From Prochloron sp965198675 (GTDB lineage: Bacteria > Cyanobacteriota > Cyanobacteriia > Cyanobacteriales > Prochloraceae): DNA of 64,000 nucleotides. The position numbers were made by a program, and so were the translations under genes. Shown here in pieces: positions 8,154 through 18,284 of the stretch. Numbering within the stretch: the stretch's first letter is position 1; each line of letters begins with the position of its first letter. The stretch covers positions 2,108,001 to 2,172,000 of the forward strand of contig OZ240666.1 in the NCBI GenBank assembly GCA_965198675.1, written 5' to 3'. The notes under the pieces are model-generated. The model searched no databases and was not told where the DNA came from. It saw only the letters and a list, made by a program, of their open reading frames with translations.

Positions 8154-9530
8154 TTAATCCAAGTTATCCATAGACAGAACTGGTTCCGTCTCCCGGTCAA
8201 TACCTTTCTCAAACCCAGCAGTAGCAGCCCGAGCGCGACCAGCGTGCCACAGGTGTCCTACCAATAAGAAGAAAGCTAAGAAGAAGTGAGAAGTGGCTAA
8301 CCAAGCGCGAGGAGACACATAGTTAAAGGAGTTAGCGTCGGTGATAACTCCACCCACAGAGTTCAAAGAACCCAGAGGAGCGTGAGTCATATACTCCGCA
8401 GCGCGACGAATTTGCCAAGGCTGAACATCATTTCTGATTTTGTCCAGATCCAAACCGTTCGGACCCCGTAGAGGTTCTAACCAAGGACCACGGAAGTCCC
8501 AGAAGCGCATGGTTTCCCCACCGAAGATGATTTCCCCAGTAGGAGAGCGCATTAGGTATTTACCCAGCCCGGTAGGACCTTGAGCAGAACCTATGTTAGC
8601 ACCCAACCGTTGGTCCCGGACTAAGAAGGTAAAAGCTTGGGACTGAGATGCTTCCATACCAGTGGGTCCAAAGAACTCGCTGGGATAGACAGTGTTGTTG
8701 AACCAGACCATGGTGGAAGCAATGAAGCCCATCATGGAGAGAGCGCCTAAGCTATAGGAAAGATAAGCTTCCCCAGACCAGATCAAGGCCCGACGTGCCC
8801 AGCCAAAAGGCTTGGTGAGAATATGCCAAACTCCCCCGGAGATGCAAATCAAACCAACCCAAATGTGACCGCCGATGACGTCTTCCATGTTGTCTACGCC
8901 GACGATCCAACCTTCCCCACCAAAGGGAGCTTTGGTGAGATAGCCGAAGATAATGGCCGGATTGAGGGTAGGATTGGTGATAACCCGCACATCTCCACCA
9001 CCGGGTGCCCAGGTGTCATAAACACCACCAAAGAACATGGCTTTAGCTACCAGGAGCAAAGCACCGCCCCCTAACATGAGCAGGTGGAAGCCGATAATGC
9101 TGGTCATTTTGTCCTTATCAGCCCAGTCGTAACCGAAGAAGTCGGAATACTCTTCCAAAGTCTCAGGACCACGAACAGCGTGATAAATACCCCCCAAACC
9201 GAGAACGGCAGAGGAAATGAGGTGAACCACACCCACGACGAAAAAGGGGAAGGTATCCACTATTTCTCCACCGGGACCCACACCCCAGCCCAGGGTGGCA
9301 ATGTGAGAAAGAAGAATAATACCCTGTTCGTACATGGGCTTTTCGGGAATCAAGTGGGATAACTCAAATAGAGTCATAGCCCCAGCCCAGAAGACGATTA
9401 AGCCTGCGTGGGCGACGTGAGCACCCAGCAGTTTACCGGAAAGATTAATCAGACGGGCGTTTCCAGACCACCAGGTAAAACCGGTGGATTCTATGTCGCG
9501 ACCGCCTCCAACACTAGAGAGCGTTACCAC
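8154..9530 (-). CDS. psbC: Photosystem II CP43 chlorophyll apoprotein
   Basis: 458-residue CP43, the inner antenna of photosystem II in the thylakoid membrane. The GTG at 9530 is chosen because GAGGAGG lies about 10 nt upstream and because it gives the standard N terminus VTLSSVGGGRD. The upstream extension of the open frame is not conserved. The start lies inside psbD with a 17-nt overlap, the classic psbDC arrangement. Signatures include WWSGNARLINLSGKLLGAHV, the large lumenal loop with GGETMRFWDFRGPWLEPLRG (contains the Arg/Glu contacting the Mn cluster), and the C-terminal HLWHAGRARA. It appears intact. Confidence 0.97.
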   Translation of the reverse strand: MVTLSSVGGGRDIESTGFTWWSGNARLINLSGKLLGAHVAHAGLIVFWAGAMTLFELSHLIPEKPMYEQGIILLSHIATLGWGVGPGGEIVDTFPFFVVGVVHLISSAVLGLGGIYHAVRGPETLEEYSDFFGYDWADKDKMTSIIGFHLLMLGGGALLLVAKAMFFGGVYDTWAPGGGDVRVITNPTLNPAIIFGYLTKAPFGGEGWIVGVDNMEDVIGGHIWVGLICISGGVWHILTKPFGWARRALIWSGEAYLSYSLGALSMMGFIASTMVWFNNTVYPSEFFGPTGMEASQSQAFTFLVRDQRLGANIGSAQGPTGLGKYLMRSPTGEIIFGGETMRFWDFRGPWLEPLRGPNGLDLDKIRNDVQPWQIRRAAEYMTHAPLGSLNSVGGVITDANSFNYVSPRAWLATSHFFLAFFLLVGHLWHAGRARAATAGFEKGIDRETEPVLSMDNLD

Positions 9531-10572
9531 GTGGTAGTACCTCCTCAGGGAATACAAAGTTCTCGTGAGGCTGGTCTTGGCTAGACATCCAAGCCCGCAG
9601 CCCCTCATTTAAGAGAATATTTTTAGTGTAGAATGTCTCAAACTCGGGGTCTTCAGCCGCCCGCAGTTCTTGGGAGACAAAATCGTAAGCCCGCAGGTTC
9701 AAAGCTAAACCCACAATACCGACAGAACTCATCCATAAGCCTGTCACAGGGACGAACAGCATGAAGAAATGGAGCCAACGCTTGTTGGAGAAGGCAATGC
9801 CGAAGATTTGGGACCAGAAGCGGTTCGCTGTCACCATAGAATAGGTTTCTTCAGCTTGGGTAGGGGTGAAAGCGCGGAAAGTATTAGCGTCTTCCCCGTC
9901 TTGGAACAGGGTATTCTCCACCGTCGCTCCGTGGATGGCGCACAACAGGGCACCTCCCAGAATACCTGCTACTCCCATCATGTGGAAGGGGTTCAGGGTC
10001 CAGTTGTGGAATCCTTGTAAGAAGAGGATAAAGCGGAAAATCCCTGCTACACCGAAACTGGGAGCAAAAAACCAGCTGGATTGTCCCAAGGGATACATGA
10101 GGAAAACGCTCACAAATACCGCAATAGGACCGCTGAAGGCGATGGCGTTATAGGGGCGAATTCCTACCAGACGGGCGATTTCAAACTGTCGCAGCATGAA
10201 ACCGATTAAACCGAAGGCACCGTGGAGAGCAACGAAGCTCCAGAGACCGCCGATTTGGCACCAGCGGGTGAAGTCCCACTGGGCTTCTGGTCCCCAGAGG
10301 AAGAGGAGGGAATGTCCCATGACGTCCGCAGGGCTGGAAACCGCTACGGTTAGGAAGTTAGCCCCTTCCAGGTAGGAGGAGGCGAGTCCGTGGGTGTACC
10401 AAGATGTGACGAAAGTTGTGCCCGTGAGCCAACCCCCGAGCGCTAAATAAGCACAGGGGAAGAGCAAAATACCGGACCAACCAACAAATACAAAGCGATC
10501 GCGCTTCAGCCAGTCGTCCAGGACGTCAAACCATCCTCTCTGAGCTGGGGCGCGGGAGACTATAGCTGTCAT
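9514..10572 (-). CDS. psbD: Photosystem II D2 reaction-centre protein
   Basis: 352-residue D2, the normal length. The start is the ATG at 10572 (MTAIVSRAPAQRGWFDVLDD); the longer open frame to 10740 lacks conservation. It contains the five-helix reaction-centre fold with HGAFGLIGFMLRQFE, CAIHGATVENTLFQ and the quinone/iron-site region. D2 pairs with D1 and carries redox-active Tyr-D, QA and ligands of the non-haem iron. It is co-transcribed with psbC, which it overlaps by 17 nt. No sign of decay. Confidence 0.97.
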   Translation of the reverse strand: MTAIVSRAPAQRGWFDVLDDWLKRDRFVFVGWSGILLFPCAYLALGGWLTGTTFVTSWYTHGLASSYLEGANFLTVAVSSPADVMGHSLLFLWGPEAQWDFTRWCQIGGLWSFVALHGAFGLIGFMLRQFEIARLVGIRPYNAIAFSGPIAVFVSVFLMYPLGQSSWFFAPSFGVAGIFRFILFLQGFHNWTLNPFHMMGVAGILGGALLCAIHGATVENTLFQDGEDANTFRAFTPTQAEETYSMVTANRFWSQIFGIAFSNKRWLHFFMLFVPVTGLWMSSVGIVGLALNLRAYDFVSQELRAAEDPEFETFYTKNILLNEGLRAWMSSQDQPHENFVFPEEVLPRGNAL

Positions 10573-11171
10573 AATTAAATCACCTTGCTTAAATGATAAA
10601 TTGCAAGATTTTGTGGGTTCAAGATAGAGGTTCGGGAGCTTGGAATCCCCGTCTTTGATCAGCGGGGAAGAAAAGCGACTCGGGGAATTTATTCCCCATG
10701 GAGATAATCCTTCGCTAAAGTTGTAAGTCCCTACGGGCACCCAATGCGTTGTGTCCTGCCATTACGCAGCGCTCAAACATCAGAGAGCCAACAGATAATC
10801 CGAGCTAGAGAAATACCCGGAAGTGTTATCGCATTTGGCTATTGCCCTAGTCACTTCTTAGTTCTTAGGCACCGTCGCTGACGAGAGCGGGGTAAGTAAC
10901 CCTGGTTTGTGATTTGTTAACATTTCTTAAACTACCACAAGTTGACAGGAATGTCCCTTGTGGCTATGGAACTGCTAACCTATCTTTAATAAAGATAGCA
11001 AAAATTTAACAAAATGACATAGTCCTGTTAATAAATCTTAATATTTTGGAGTATAATTTGCCTGAAAAGGCTAATATACTAGAGTTTCAGCCATTTAATC
11101 CTTGCTCATCTTGGCAAGTTTTAGACTTATTTTGTTGCACAATTAATTTTAATGTGGTATAATAAGGTAAA
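10573..11171. promoter_or_regulatory. Divergent control region between psbD and ycf4
   Basis: About 600 bp without a conserved gene. The 170 bp next to psbD would be the psbDC 5' leader and is open on the minus strand but not conserved as protein. The half next to ycf4 is AT-rich (about 10910-11170) and ends in the ycf4 promoter. No specific light-response motif was identified. Confidence 0.6.
11135..11163 (+). promoter_or_regulatory. Sigma-70-type promoter of ycf4
   Basis: TTGCAC (11135-11140), a 17-bp spacer and a perfect TATAAT (11158-11163). The ycf4 ATG starts only 9 bp after the -10 box, so a transcript from this promoter would be leaderless or nearly so. Confidence 0.7.
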
Positions 11172-11741
11172 ATGATGACAGCAAAGACAAGGACAACAAA
11201 AGAAAGCCTCCTCCATCAAGAGGTGTTAGGCTCTCGTAGATTCAGTAATTTGGCGTGGGCAATAATAGCTGCCAGCGGTGGTGTGGGCTTCCTGTTAGCA
11301 GGGCTGTCTAGTTACTCAAAAGTGAATTTGTTGCTGGTGAGCGATACTACCCACCTTCAGTTTATACCCCAAGGGGCAGCACTGACATTTTACGGTGTGG
11401 CAGGGTGCCTCGTCAGTTTGTATCTATCCCTGCTGCTCCTTTGGGACGTGGGGGGAGGTTACAATAAGTTCGACAAGGAAAAAGGCTCTCTGACAATTTT
11501 CCGCACCGGGTTTCCTGGAAAAAACCGCCACATTGAAATAAATTGTCCCCTAGAAGAGGTGCAGTCTGTGCGAGCGGAAATTAAAGAAGGCTTAAACCCC
11601 AAGCGAGCTATTTATTTACGGGTGAAAAACCGCCGTGACATTCCTCTTACTAAAGTGGGACAACCCATCTCCTTAGCAGTGCTGGAAAATGAAGCTGCTA
11701 ATTTAGCTCGCTTTTTAGAAGTACCATTGGAAGGTTTGTAG
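11172..11741 (+). CDS. ycf4: Photosystem I assembly protein Ycf4
   Basis: 189-residue Ycf4, a thylakoid protein that helps assemble photosystem I. Two transmembrane segments (about residues 28-48 and 70-92) precede a soluble domain with the family signatures LLWDVGGGYNKFDKE, FRTGFPGKNRHIEI, VRAEIKEGLNPKRAIYLRVK and the C-terminal ARFLEVPLEGL. It is first of a three-gene set with the cyclophilin and fabF (gaps of 8 and 7 bp). The ATG at 11172 or 11175 directly follows the promoter, so leaderless translation is possible. Confidence 0.95.
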   Translation: MMTAKTRTTKESLLHQEVLGSRRFSNLAWAIIAASGGVGFLLAGLSSYSKVNLLLVSDTTHLQFIPQGAALTFYGVAGCLVSLYLSLLLLWDVGGGYNKFDKEKGSLTIFRTGFPGKNRHIEINCPLEEVQSVRAEIKEGLNPKRAIYLRVKNRRDIPLTKVGQPISLAVLENEAANLARFLEVPLEGL

Positions 11742-11749
11742 AGAAACAA

Positions 11750-12481
11750 ATGAACATTAAAATCCAGCGCTGGAACGCCAAAGGCTGTTGCCGCGCAATA
11801 GCAGGATTACTTTTTGTTATCTTGATTAGCACTGTTGGAGTGGGATGCACCACTTTTGCTACTGATACACCACAATCACCTATCGCTGCTGAACCGAGCA
11901 GTCAGAAAATGACATTACCTAGACTGGAAGGAAAAGCTACCGTTGAAATGTTCGTCAACGGCTCCCCCATCACCATTGAATTAAATGGGGAAGAAGCTCC
12001 CATTACGACAGGAAATTTTGCCGATTTGGTGCAGCGAGGATTCTATAATGGTCTCACCTTCCACCGGGTGGTTAAACAACCCAATCCTTTCGTGGCTCAA
12101 GGTGGGGATCCTAAAGGTGATGGTACGGGGGGTTTTATCGACCCTGAAACTAAGCAACGCCGTTATATTCCCTTGGAAATAAAGCTGGAAGGAGATGCAG
12201 AACCCACCTACAGCATAGCTTTGGGAATGCAAGCTGGTAAATCCGCACCTCCAGTGGTTCTTAAACATACTCGGGGGGCGATCGCCATGGCTCGCTCACA
12301 AGCACCTGACTCCGCTTCCTCTCAGTTTTACTTCGCTTTGAGCGATGTGGCATTTTTAGATGGAGACTATGCGGTTTTCGGCTATGTCACCAGGGGCATG
12401 GAAGTAGTAAATGGGATTGAGATGAGGGATACCATTGAGTCGGCGAAGATAATCGCAGGAGAGGAAAATCTCAAAAAATAA
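11750..12481 (+). CDS. Cyclophilin-type peptidyl-prolyl isomerase lipoprotein
   Basis: 243 residues. A hydrophobic signal ending in a lipobox-like STVGVGC (Cys near residue 27) predicts an exported, lipid-anchored protein. The cyclophilin domain includes GNFADLVQRGFYNGLTFHRV, FVAQGGDPKGDGTGG, GAIAMARSQAPDSASSQFYF and the C-terminal VFGYVTRGMEVV. The catalytic Arg is in FHRV. It likely assists folding in the lumen or periplasm. It lies 8 bp after ycf4 and its stop is 7 bp before the fabF start, so the three genes are probably co-transcribed. Confidence 0.92.
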   Translation: MNIKIQRWNAKGCCRAIAGLLFVILISTVGVGCTTFATDTPQSPIAAEPSSQKMTLPRLEGKATVEMFVNGSPITIELNGEEAPITTGNFADLVQRGFYNGLTFHRVVKQPNPFVAQGGDPKGDGTGGFIDPETKQRRYIPLEIKLEGDAEPTYSIALGMQAGKSAPPVVLKHTRGAIAMARSQAPDSASSQFYFALSDVAFLDGDYAVFGYVTRGMEVVNGIEMRDTIESAKIIAGEENLKK

Positions 12482-12488
12482 CCATGTA

Positions 12489-14692
12489 GTGGTCACCGGT
12501 ATGGGTTTACTCTCCTCTCTCGGTTCAAAGTCCCAAACCTGGGAGAAGTTGCTTAGGGGAGAATCTGGGATTGATATCCATCAACCTTTTCCGGAATTGC
12601 CACCCCTTCCTTTGGGGTTAATTGGAGCCAAACCCATAGATTTAAGCCATCTTACTGAGATAGGTGCGACTCGATAGTCGCAGTAGTTAGCGGACTAGCC
12701 GTCTAGTCCCAAAGGAGAGTGTCTCTCCAGTCCTCGCCCGAAGGGGCATCGCCAGCAATGGGGGTGTCTCACAGCTAGAGGGTTAAGTGGCGAAGCTGCT
12801 GTTAGTCCGATGATGGTAGCAGCCTAGAGGAAGTCTGGCAAGGTGAGCATAAAGCGAAGCTTGCAGCCTCGTAAGTAAGGATGAGTGAAAGCGGTACTGT
12901 TACACTCTGACCAAAATGGTAAGCGGAATATTTGAAAGGTGATTTCTATCTGTCGCCTAGCAGACACCAAACCGCCGGGGTAAGGAGCAGCCTAAACCAG
13001 ACGTATCTAACTAATGTGAAACGAGTAAACCTCCACAGGGTCTGACTAATGTCAGTAGGAAACCAGTAATGGGAACCAACTCCCTGGGGAGATGGGACTC
13101 TCTCAAGAAGCGAATGCTGCCAGGACGAAAGTTCAGGGGAATACATAACCCGGCAGATAGGCATATGTCTACCCGCCTGCTTAGGCGCGGCTGCGCAGGA
13201 GCAGGAGGGAGCTGACGTGGGGGAGGGTGAAACGTAATTGAAAGCTGGTACGGGCACGGCACTGCCGTGCCCCTACTAACTCAACGTTCTCCGTAAGTTA
13301 GAGAAGTTAGGGGTACGTACTTCAAGGTCGGAGAAGTTGGAATGTAGGATGCGTTACGCTGATAGATTCTGCCAAGGCAGCTGCTACGTACGATGCGTTA
13401 CGCCAACAAAGTTTGTATTGTTGCTAGTACGATGCGTTACGCCAACAAAGTTTGTATTGTTGCTAGTACGATGCGTTACGCCAACAAAGTTTGTATTGTT
13501 GCTACTACTTACGGCTAGTAACGCATCCTACAGTGGCTAGTAACGCATCCTACAGTGGCTAGTAACGCATCCTACGACTTCTTAGCATCCTACGGACTCA
13601 AAAACCCTAACAACTGGAATGAGACCTGAAATCCGACTCCAGAAATGGGGATTAGACGCGCCAGTGAGTATAATGATACACCAGGAGCCGGATGCTTGGA
13701 AACTTGCACGTCCGGTACTGTGAGGGGGAAAACCCGCAAGGGTCTACCTATCTCGACTAGTAAGAACTGCCATAGAAGATGCCGGGCTGACGACTCCCAT
13801 ACCGGACTGCGGTGTGGTCATTGGCTCTTCCCGCGCCTGTCAAGGTTCTTGGGAAAGGTTACTAGCTCCTCGTAGGGGTAGGGGGGGTGGTTGGTTGGAG
13901 ACATTACCCAATCGAGGTGCTCTAGTTGCAGCTCACCTCCTGGGAACTACAGCACCAGTGTTAGCCCCTATGGCTGCTTGTGCTACGGGAATTTGGGCGA
14001 TCGCCAGAGCAAAAACATTAATTGAACAGGGTTATTGCTCCCGTTGTGTGGCTGGGGGGGTGGAAGCTCCCGTAACACCCCTCACTATAGCAGGGTTTGA
14101 GCGTCTTGGTGCTTTAGCTAAAACAGGTTGCTATCCTTTTGATAAGGGGAGAGAAGGGTTGGTTTTGGGGGAAGGAGGGGCTGTTTTGGTTTTGGAGTCA
14201 GCAGAGTTGGCGGTTGCTCGCGGAGCGCGAATTTACGGTCAATTGTTGGGTTTTGGCTTGACTTGCGACGGTTATCATGTTACTACTCCAGAACCCACAG
14301 GGAAGATGGCTATGGGGGCGATTAAAACTGCTCTCCATCGTAGTCATCTTGAGTTTGGTGATGTTAGTTACATTCATACTCATGGTACTGGAACCAAGTT
14401 AGGTGATAACCGTGAAGCTTACATTATTGAAGAGCTTTTTCCCTTTGGTGTCCCTGTGAGTTCCACTAAAGGAGCTACGGGACATACTTTAGGGGCCAGT
14501 GGAGCCATGGGAGCTGTTTTTTCCTTGTTGGCTTTGGAGCATCAGGTCTTACCTCCTTCTGTTGGGTTACATAATCACAAGTTTCAGTTAAATTTAGTAA
14601 ATAAGGTTGTTCAATGTAATATTAATACTGTGCTTTTTTGGTGTTTTGGGTTTGGCGGCCAAAATGCAGTTATGGCTTTAGGGAAATTTTAG
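12489..14692 (+). CDS. fabF: Beta-ketoacyl-ACP synthase II, split by a group II intron
   Basis: The exons are 12489-12663 and 13758-14692. Precise removal of the intron restores 369 residues, and codons join as ATA-GTA-GTA-AGA (EIVVRTAIEDAG), exactly the family pattern. The GTG at 12489 gives VVTGMGLLSSLG; no better start exists, so translation is probably coupled to the cyclophilin stop 7 bp upstream. Catalytic Cys in PMAACATG, His in IHTHGTGTKLGD and His in TGHTLGASGAMG are present. The enzyme elongates acyl-ACP in fatty-acid synthesis. Function depends on RNA splicing. It could be a paralogue rather than the only FabF. Confidence 0.88.
12664..13757 (+). mobile_element. ORF-less group II intron in fabF
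   Basis: It starts with GTGCG and ends in AC, as group II introns do. Domain V is visible at about 13684-13723 (GAGCCGGATGCTTGG ... CACGTCCGGTACTG), followed by domain VI and the last bases CTCGAC. There is no reverse transcriptase; the domain IV position is filled by a GGATGCGTTACGC repeat array, a CCTGCTTAGGCG-type palindrome and a GGCACGGCACTGCCGTGCC hairpin. A second intron of the same type lies at 22859-23810. Splicing would need a maturase supplied in trans, possibly the one at 51247 (inference). Confidence 0.85.
13346..13580 (+). repeat. GGATGCGTTACGC repeat array inside the intron
   Basis: Contains three tandem copies of a 39-bp unit (GTACGATGCGTTACGCCAAC...) followed by three copies of a 22-bp unit around CTAGTAACGCATCCTACAG. 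The two unit types are partly complementary (GATGCGTTAC / GTAACGCATC), so the array can fold into long hairpins. Related arrays occur at 22.4, 23.6, 25.2 and 27.1 kb. Confidence 0.85.
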
Positions 14693-14839
14693 AAGTATAG
14701 TAACGTGGGCTAGGTAGGTTAGGACATGTGCGGCTCGTTCCCTGTGAAAGCCTGCTAAGGCCAGGCTTGGCTTTAGCAGGGGCGTAAGCCGAATATAAGC
14801 AGGGGCTTGGTTTAACGTGTAGAGCGTCTCAACAGCGGT

Positions 14840-15850
14840 TTGAGAGTCAAAATGACGAATCGAACCATTGAGGATACCGGTCCTCTTAACCGAGAGCGGA
14901 TGGAGAACTTTGATGCAGGGGAGGTGATCCCAAGAGCGATCCAGTTCATGAAAGACTCCAAGGATGCTAACGAACCGTTTTTTGTCTGCCTTAACACCAG
15001 CCGTATGCACCTTTACACTCGGCTGAACGAACAAACTTGGCGTTACGCAGCGGAAACATATACCAGCGAAGCCGATTACCACGGTAGCGGTATGCTCCAG
15101 CACGACCACGACATTGGCCTTGTATTGGATGCCCTTAAAGACATGGGTTTGGATGAGAACACCATCGTTTGGTATTCCACAGACAATGGTCCTGAACATT
15201 CCTCTTGGCCTCACGGTGCAACCACGCCTTTCCGGGGTGAAAAAATGACCACCTACGAAGGCGGGATTCGCCTCATTTCCATGCTCCGATGGCCTGGGCA
15301 CATCCAGCCTGGTCAGATACTCAATGGCATCCAGGCTCACCAAGATATGTTTACTTCCCTTGCTGCTGCTGCTGGTGTACCCGATGTGGTAGAGCAGATG
15401 AAGACTGAAAAAAATCAGTACATTGATGGGATTAACAATCTTGATTACTGGACTGGCAAGGCGAAGGAGTCGAACCGCAACTTACTTTTCAACTATTACG
15501 AAAGCACTCTGACCGGAGTGCGAATGGGACCGTGGAAGTTCCACTTTTCCACCAAGGAGGACTACTACGCTAATCTGGTTCCCCGTACTGTGCCCCTAGT
15601 ATTCAATCTGCGGATGGACCCCTTTGAGAGCTATGACAACAAAGACTCTGAAAGACACCTTCTGCAAAAAGTTTCCTGGCTTTTGGCACCCATCGGCGAA
15701 CAGTTACACGAACACATTCAAAGCTTGATTGAATATCCACCTGTACAAAGTGGAAAATCCTTCGATTTGTCAAATTTGATTGAAGATACTGCCGATCAAA
15801 TCGAGGATCAAAAGATCTGGAACCATCGACAATATCGTCGATGCTCTTGA
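14840..15850 (+). pseudogene. Sulfatase fragment lacking the N-terminal catalytic region (copy A)
   Basis: 336 residues matching the middle and C-terminal part of an arylsulfatase (alkaline phosphatase superfamily): PFFVCLNTSRMH, DENTIVWYSTDNGPEHSSWP (the metal-binding Asp-Asn pair), TTPFRGEKMTTYEGGIR and MLRWPGHI. The N-terminal third with the CxPxR formylglycine site is missing; fabF ends only 150 bp upstream and a palindromic repeat fills the gap. The frame itself is clean. It cannot be an active sulfatase by itself. Confidence 0.8.
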
Positions 15851-16422
15851 TTCACTGATTAATCAGGGTTTGCAGTAGAATCTCAAACTCCATAATGACG
15901 GTTCCGGGGCGCACAACCTTCTGGGCGCAAGCCTTGCACCCCTACATTTCATATTAATCATGAATATCCAACATTTGAAAACTTATCTTATCTCTTTCCT
16001 TATTCTTCTTTTCGGAATATAGCAGTTCGCGCCGGTGCACTTACAAATTTTACGCCAGATATACTCAACAATAAATTGACTCAATTACTGTGGTACAAAG
16101 CTTTTGCTATAACTAGTAATTAGTACTGGTAACTGTTATTGCGAAGCTTTGCGTAAGCAACCGCCCTTGGCGTCCCGCCCTTGGCGTCCTGCTAACTGCT
16201 AACCGCTATAACTAGCCCTTTACTACATTTCCGGGCAAGCTTGTGCTCACATACCATATTATACTGATTTTGTCAATAATTTTGGCTAAATTTGCATAAA
16301 TATTAAGAAATATAACAAAACAAATAATGGTGTCGTTTAAGTACTAAATTAAGTGAGGCGGTTATAGCCAGCAGTATCTTGCCTGCCCCAGCGAAGAATC
16401 AAATTTCATTAGGGAATTTATC
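15851..16422. other. Non-coding stretch upstream of sulfatase copy B
   Basis: Apart from the 65-bp enzyme-gene fragment it holds a short repeat (GGCGTCCCGCCCTTGGCGTCC near 16170) and, at about 16205-16345, a segment repeated upstream of sulfatase copy C at about 19880-20010 (shared CCCTTTACTACATTT, ACCATATT, AAATATTAAGAAA and TAACAAAACAA). The duplicated segment is probably the sulfatase promoter region. Confidence 0.6.
15958..16022 (+). pseudogene. 5' fragment of a second formylglycine-generating-enzyme gene
   Basis: The sequence from ATGAATATCCAACA at 15961 repeats, with few changes, the start of the intact enzyme gene at about 20973-21035, including the signal-peptide codons for a LISFLILLFGI segment. 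It then stops at TAG and decays. Its position after sulfatase copy A suggests an ancestral sulfatase-plus-maturase unit that was duplicated and lost here. Confidence 0.7.
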
Positions 16423-17382
16423 ATGAAGTTCAAAAAGAATTTAGCAAGGCTTACGATTTTCCCAATGCTCAAACGCATTTGGAATCTTTTTGTGGCGATC
16501 GCGATCGCTACCTCCCTCTTTCTAGGGACTGCCCCAGCGCCAGCCATGGCACAATCCACCACAGATGGCTCAATGCTGCCATTTCCCCCAGTGCCATCAG
16601 CCAGTATTGCCAATCCCACTTTGCAAGAGTCCACCATGGTTCGGCGGGAGGAACCGGACTATCTGCCGGAAGACGCACCCAACATCCTCATCATCATGAT
16701 GGATGATGTGGGCTTCGGACAGACCAGTGCCTTTGGCGGGGAGATCCAGACACCAACTCTTGAGAAACTGCGGGACGAAGGAATCAGCTACAACACCTTC
16801 CACACCACCTCTATTTGCTCTCCCACCCGCGCCGCTCTGATAACGGGGCGCAATCACCACCGGGTTCACTCAGGCACCATTGCAGAACGGGCGGTGGACT
16901 GGGATGGTTACCTTGGCATCATTCCTAAGACCACCGCCACTATGCCAGAGGTGCTGCGAGAGTACGGCTACAAAACCGCTGCCTTTGGCAAATGGCACAA
17001 TGCTCCAGCGGATCAGACCACAGCCATGGGTCCCTTCGACCGTTGGCCTACCGGTCATGGCTTCGACTATTTCTACGGCTTCATCGCCGGAGAAACCTCC
17101 CAGTACGAACCACGGCTCTATGAAAATACTAACCCCATAGAACCGCCCCATGACCTCACCTATCACTTGAGTTCGGACATGGCGGATCAGGCCATCACTT
17201 GGCTCCATCAGCACCAGTCCTATTCTCCTGATAAACCTTTCTTTATGTGGTGGACGCCGGGAGCAGCTCACAGTCCTCACCACATCTTCGGCAACTTGGC
17301 CGATAAATATACAAAGAAAGGCACGTTCAATGACGGTTGGGATGAGTACCGCAAGCGCGTCTTTCAGCGCCAGCAAGATATA

Positions 17383-18284
17383 GAACCCATTTGAGATCTT
17401 TTTAAGTAGTGGCTAGCCTTTTAAGCATCAGTCGGACAAAACATAGACTAATCTTGGTATTAGCATGCTCAAGAGTCCTTTCAAAGTTTTTGACCAAACT
17501 CTTGCATCTTTCCATCCACGAATTAGTTCTTTCAATCACCCACCGCGCTTTTACTGGCACAAAACCGGTTTTTCCTTCCTTTTTCTTTTGAGCTTTTGAT
17601 GGTTTACGGGAGACCTTAAATCTAATCTTAGTCATAATCGCCGGATAAATTTTATGTAATTCCTGGGTCAGTTTTTCTGGGTGATATCCATGGTCAAGCA
17701 AAATGGTAATCTTGGGGATGTTGACTGGTTTAGACTTGAAATAATCTATGTTTTTCGATAACATTTCAATCAAACCCACATCGTCAGATACCGATGCTTT
17801 GGTGCAATGACTAAAAAAAGGAAAGCCCAAAATATCTACTGCTAGATGTCTTTTAAGACCATTGGTAGACTTGTAAAAACAAAACCCTTTCGACTTTACA
17901 CTGGCGTTACAGGTATTTTTTACCGCTTGGGAGTCAATGATGATTAGGGTTGTCCATTGCCCTTTTTTTTTAACTTGCTGACGGACTCTACTATGCAAGA
18001 TATCTCTGATTGCTTCGATTACCCCAAGCGATCGCCACTGTTTGTAGTACCAAAATACTGTGGAATAGGGGGGCAAGTCTTTGGGTAAGTCACACCAATT
18101 ACAACCATTCTTTAATTGGTACAAGATACCATCTAAAATCTGCCTTTTACTCCATTTTGGTGGTCTTGTCTGTTTCTTTTTGGGCAACAGAGGTTCTATT
18201 ATTTTCCACTCCCCGTCTGTCAAACTACTTGAGTACGGCATTTTTTCCCTATTTTACTCCACAACAGAGATCTCAAATGGGTTC
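17383..18284 (-). mobile_element. Complete IS5-family insertion sequence
   Basis: 902 bp with 17-bp perfect terminal inverted repeats (GAACCCATTTGAGATCT at 17383 and its complement ending at 18284). It is flanked on both sides by TATA, a likely 4-bp target duplication. It carries one intact transposase gene on the minus strand. It sits inside sulfatase copy B in the opposite orientation. Confidence 0.9.
17402..18241 (-). CDS. IS5-family DDE transposase
   Basis: 279 residues, complete. The N-terminal DUF4096-like segment (MPYSSSLTDGEWKIIEPLLP, ILYQLKNGCNWCDLPKDLPP) precedes a DDE domain. The catalytic acids are the Asp in LIIIDSQAVKN, the Asp in ITILLDHGYH and the Glu in RWVIERTNSWMERC. It is uninterrupted and within intact ends, so the element may still be active. 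Its AT-rich sequence contrasts with the surrounding sulfatase DNA. Confidence 0.93.
   Translation of the reverse strand: MPYSSSLTDGEWKIIEPLLPKKKQTRPPKWSKRQILDGILYQLKNGCNWCDLPKDLPPYSTVFWYYKQWRSLGVIEAIRDILHSRVRQQVKKKGQWTTLIIIDSQAVKNTCNASVKSKGFCFYKSTNGLKRHLAVDILGFPFFSHCTKASVSDDVGLIEMLSKNIDYFKSKPVNIPKITILLDHGYHPEKLTQELHKIYPAIMTKIRFKVSRKPSKAQKKKEGKTGFVPVKARWVIERTNSWMERCKSLVKNFERTLEHANTKISLCFVRLMLKRLATT

Noticed and set aside
9514..10740. Longer D2 protein starting at 10740
   Set aside because: The extra 56 residues are not conserved; D2 length and sequence fix the start at 10572.
13388..13504. 39-bp tandem repeat resembling a CRISPR array
   Set aside because: The units are contiguous with no unique spacers, there are no cas genes, and the same words occur in other intergenic arrays.
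13337..13540. Open frame with CVTPTKFVLLL repeats
   Set aside because: It is translated from the GGATGCGTTACGC array; similar frames appear at every array.
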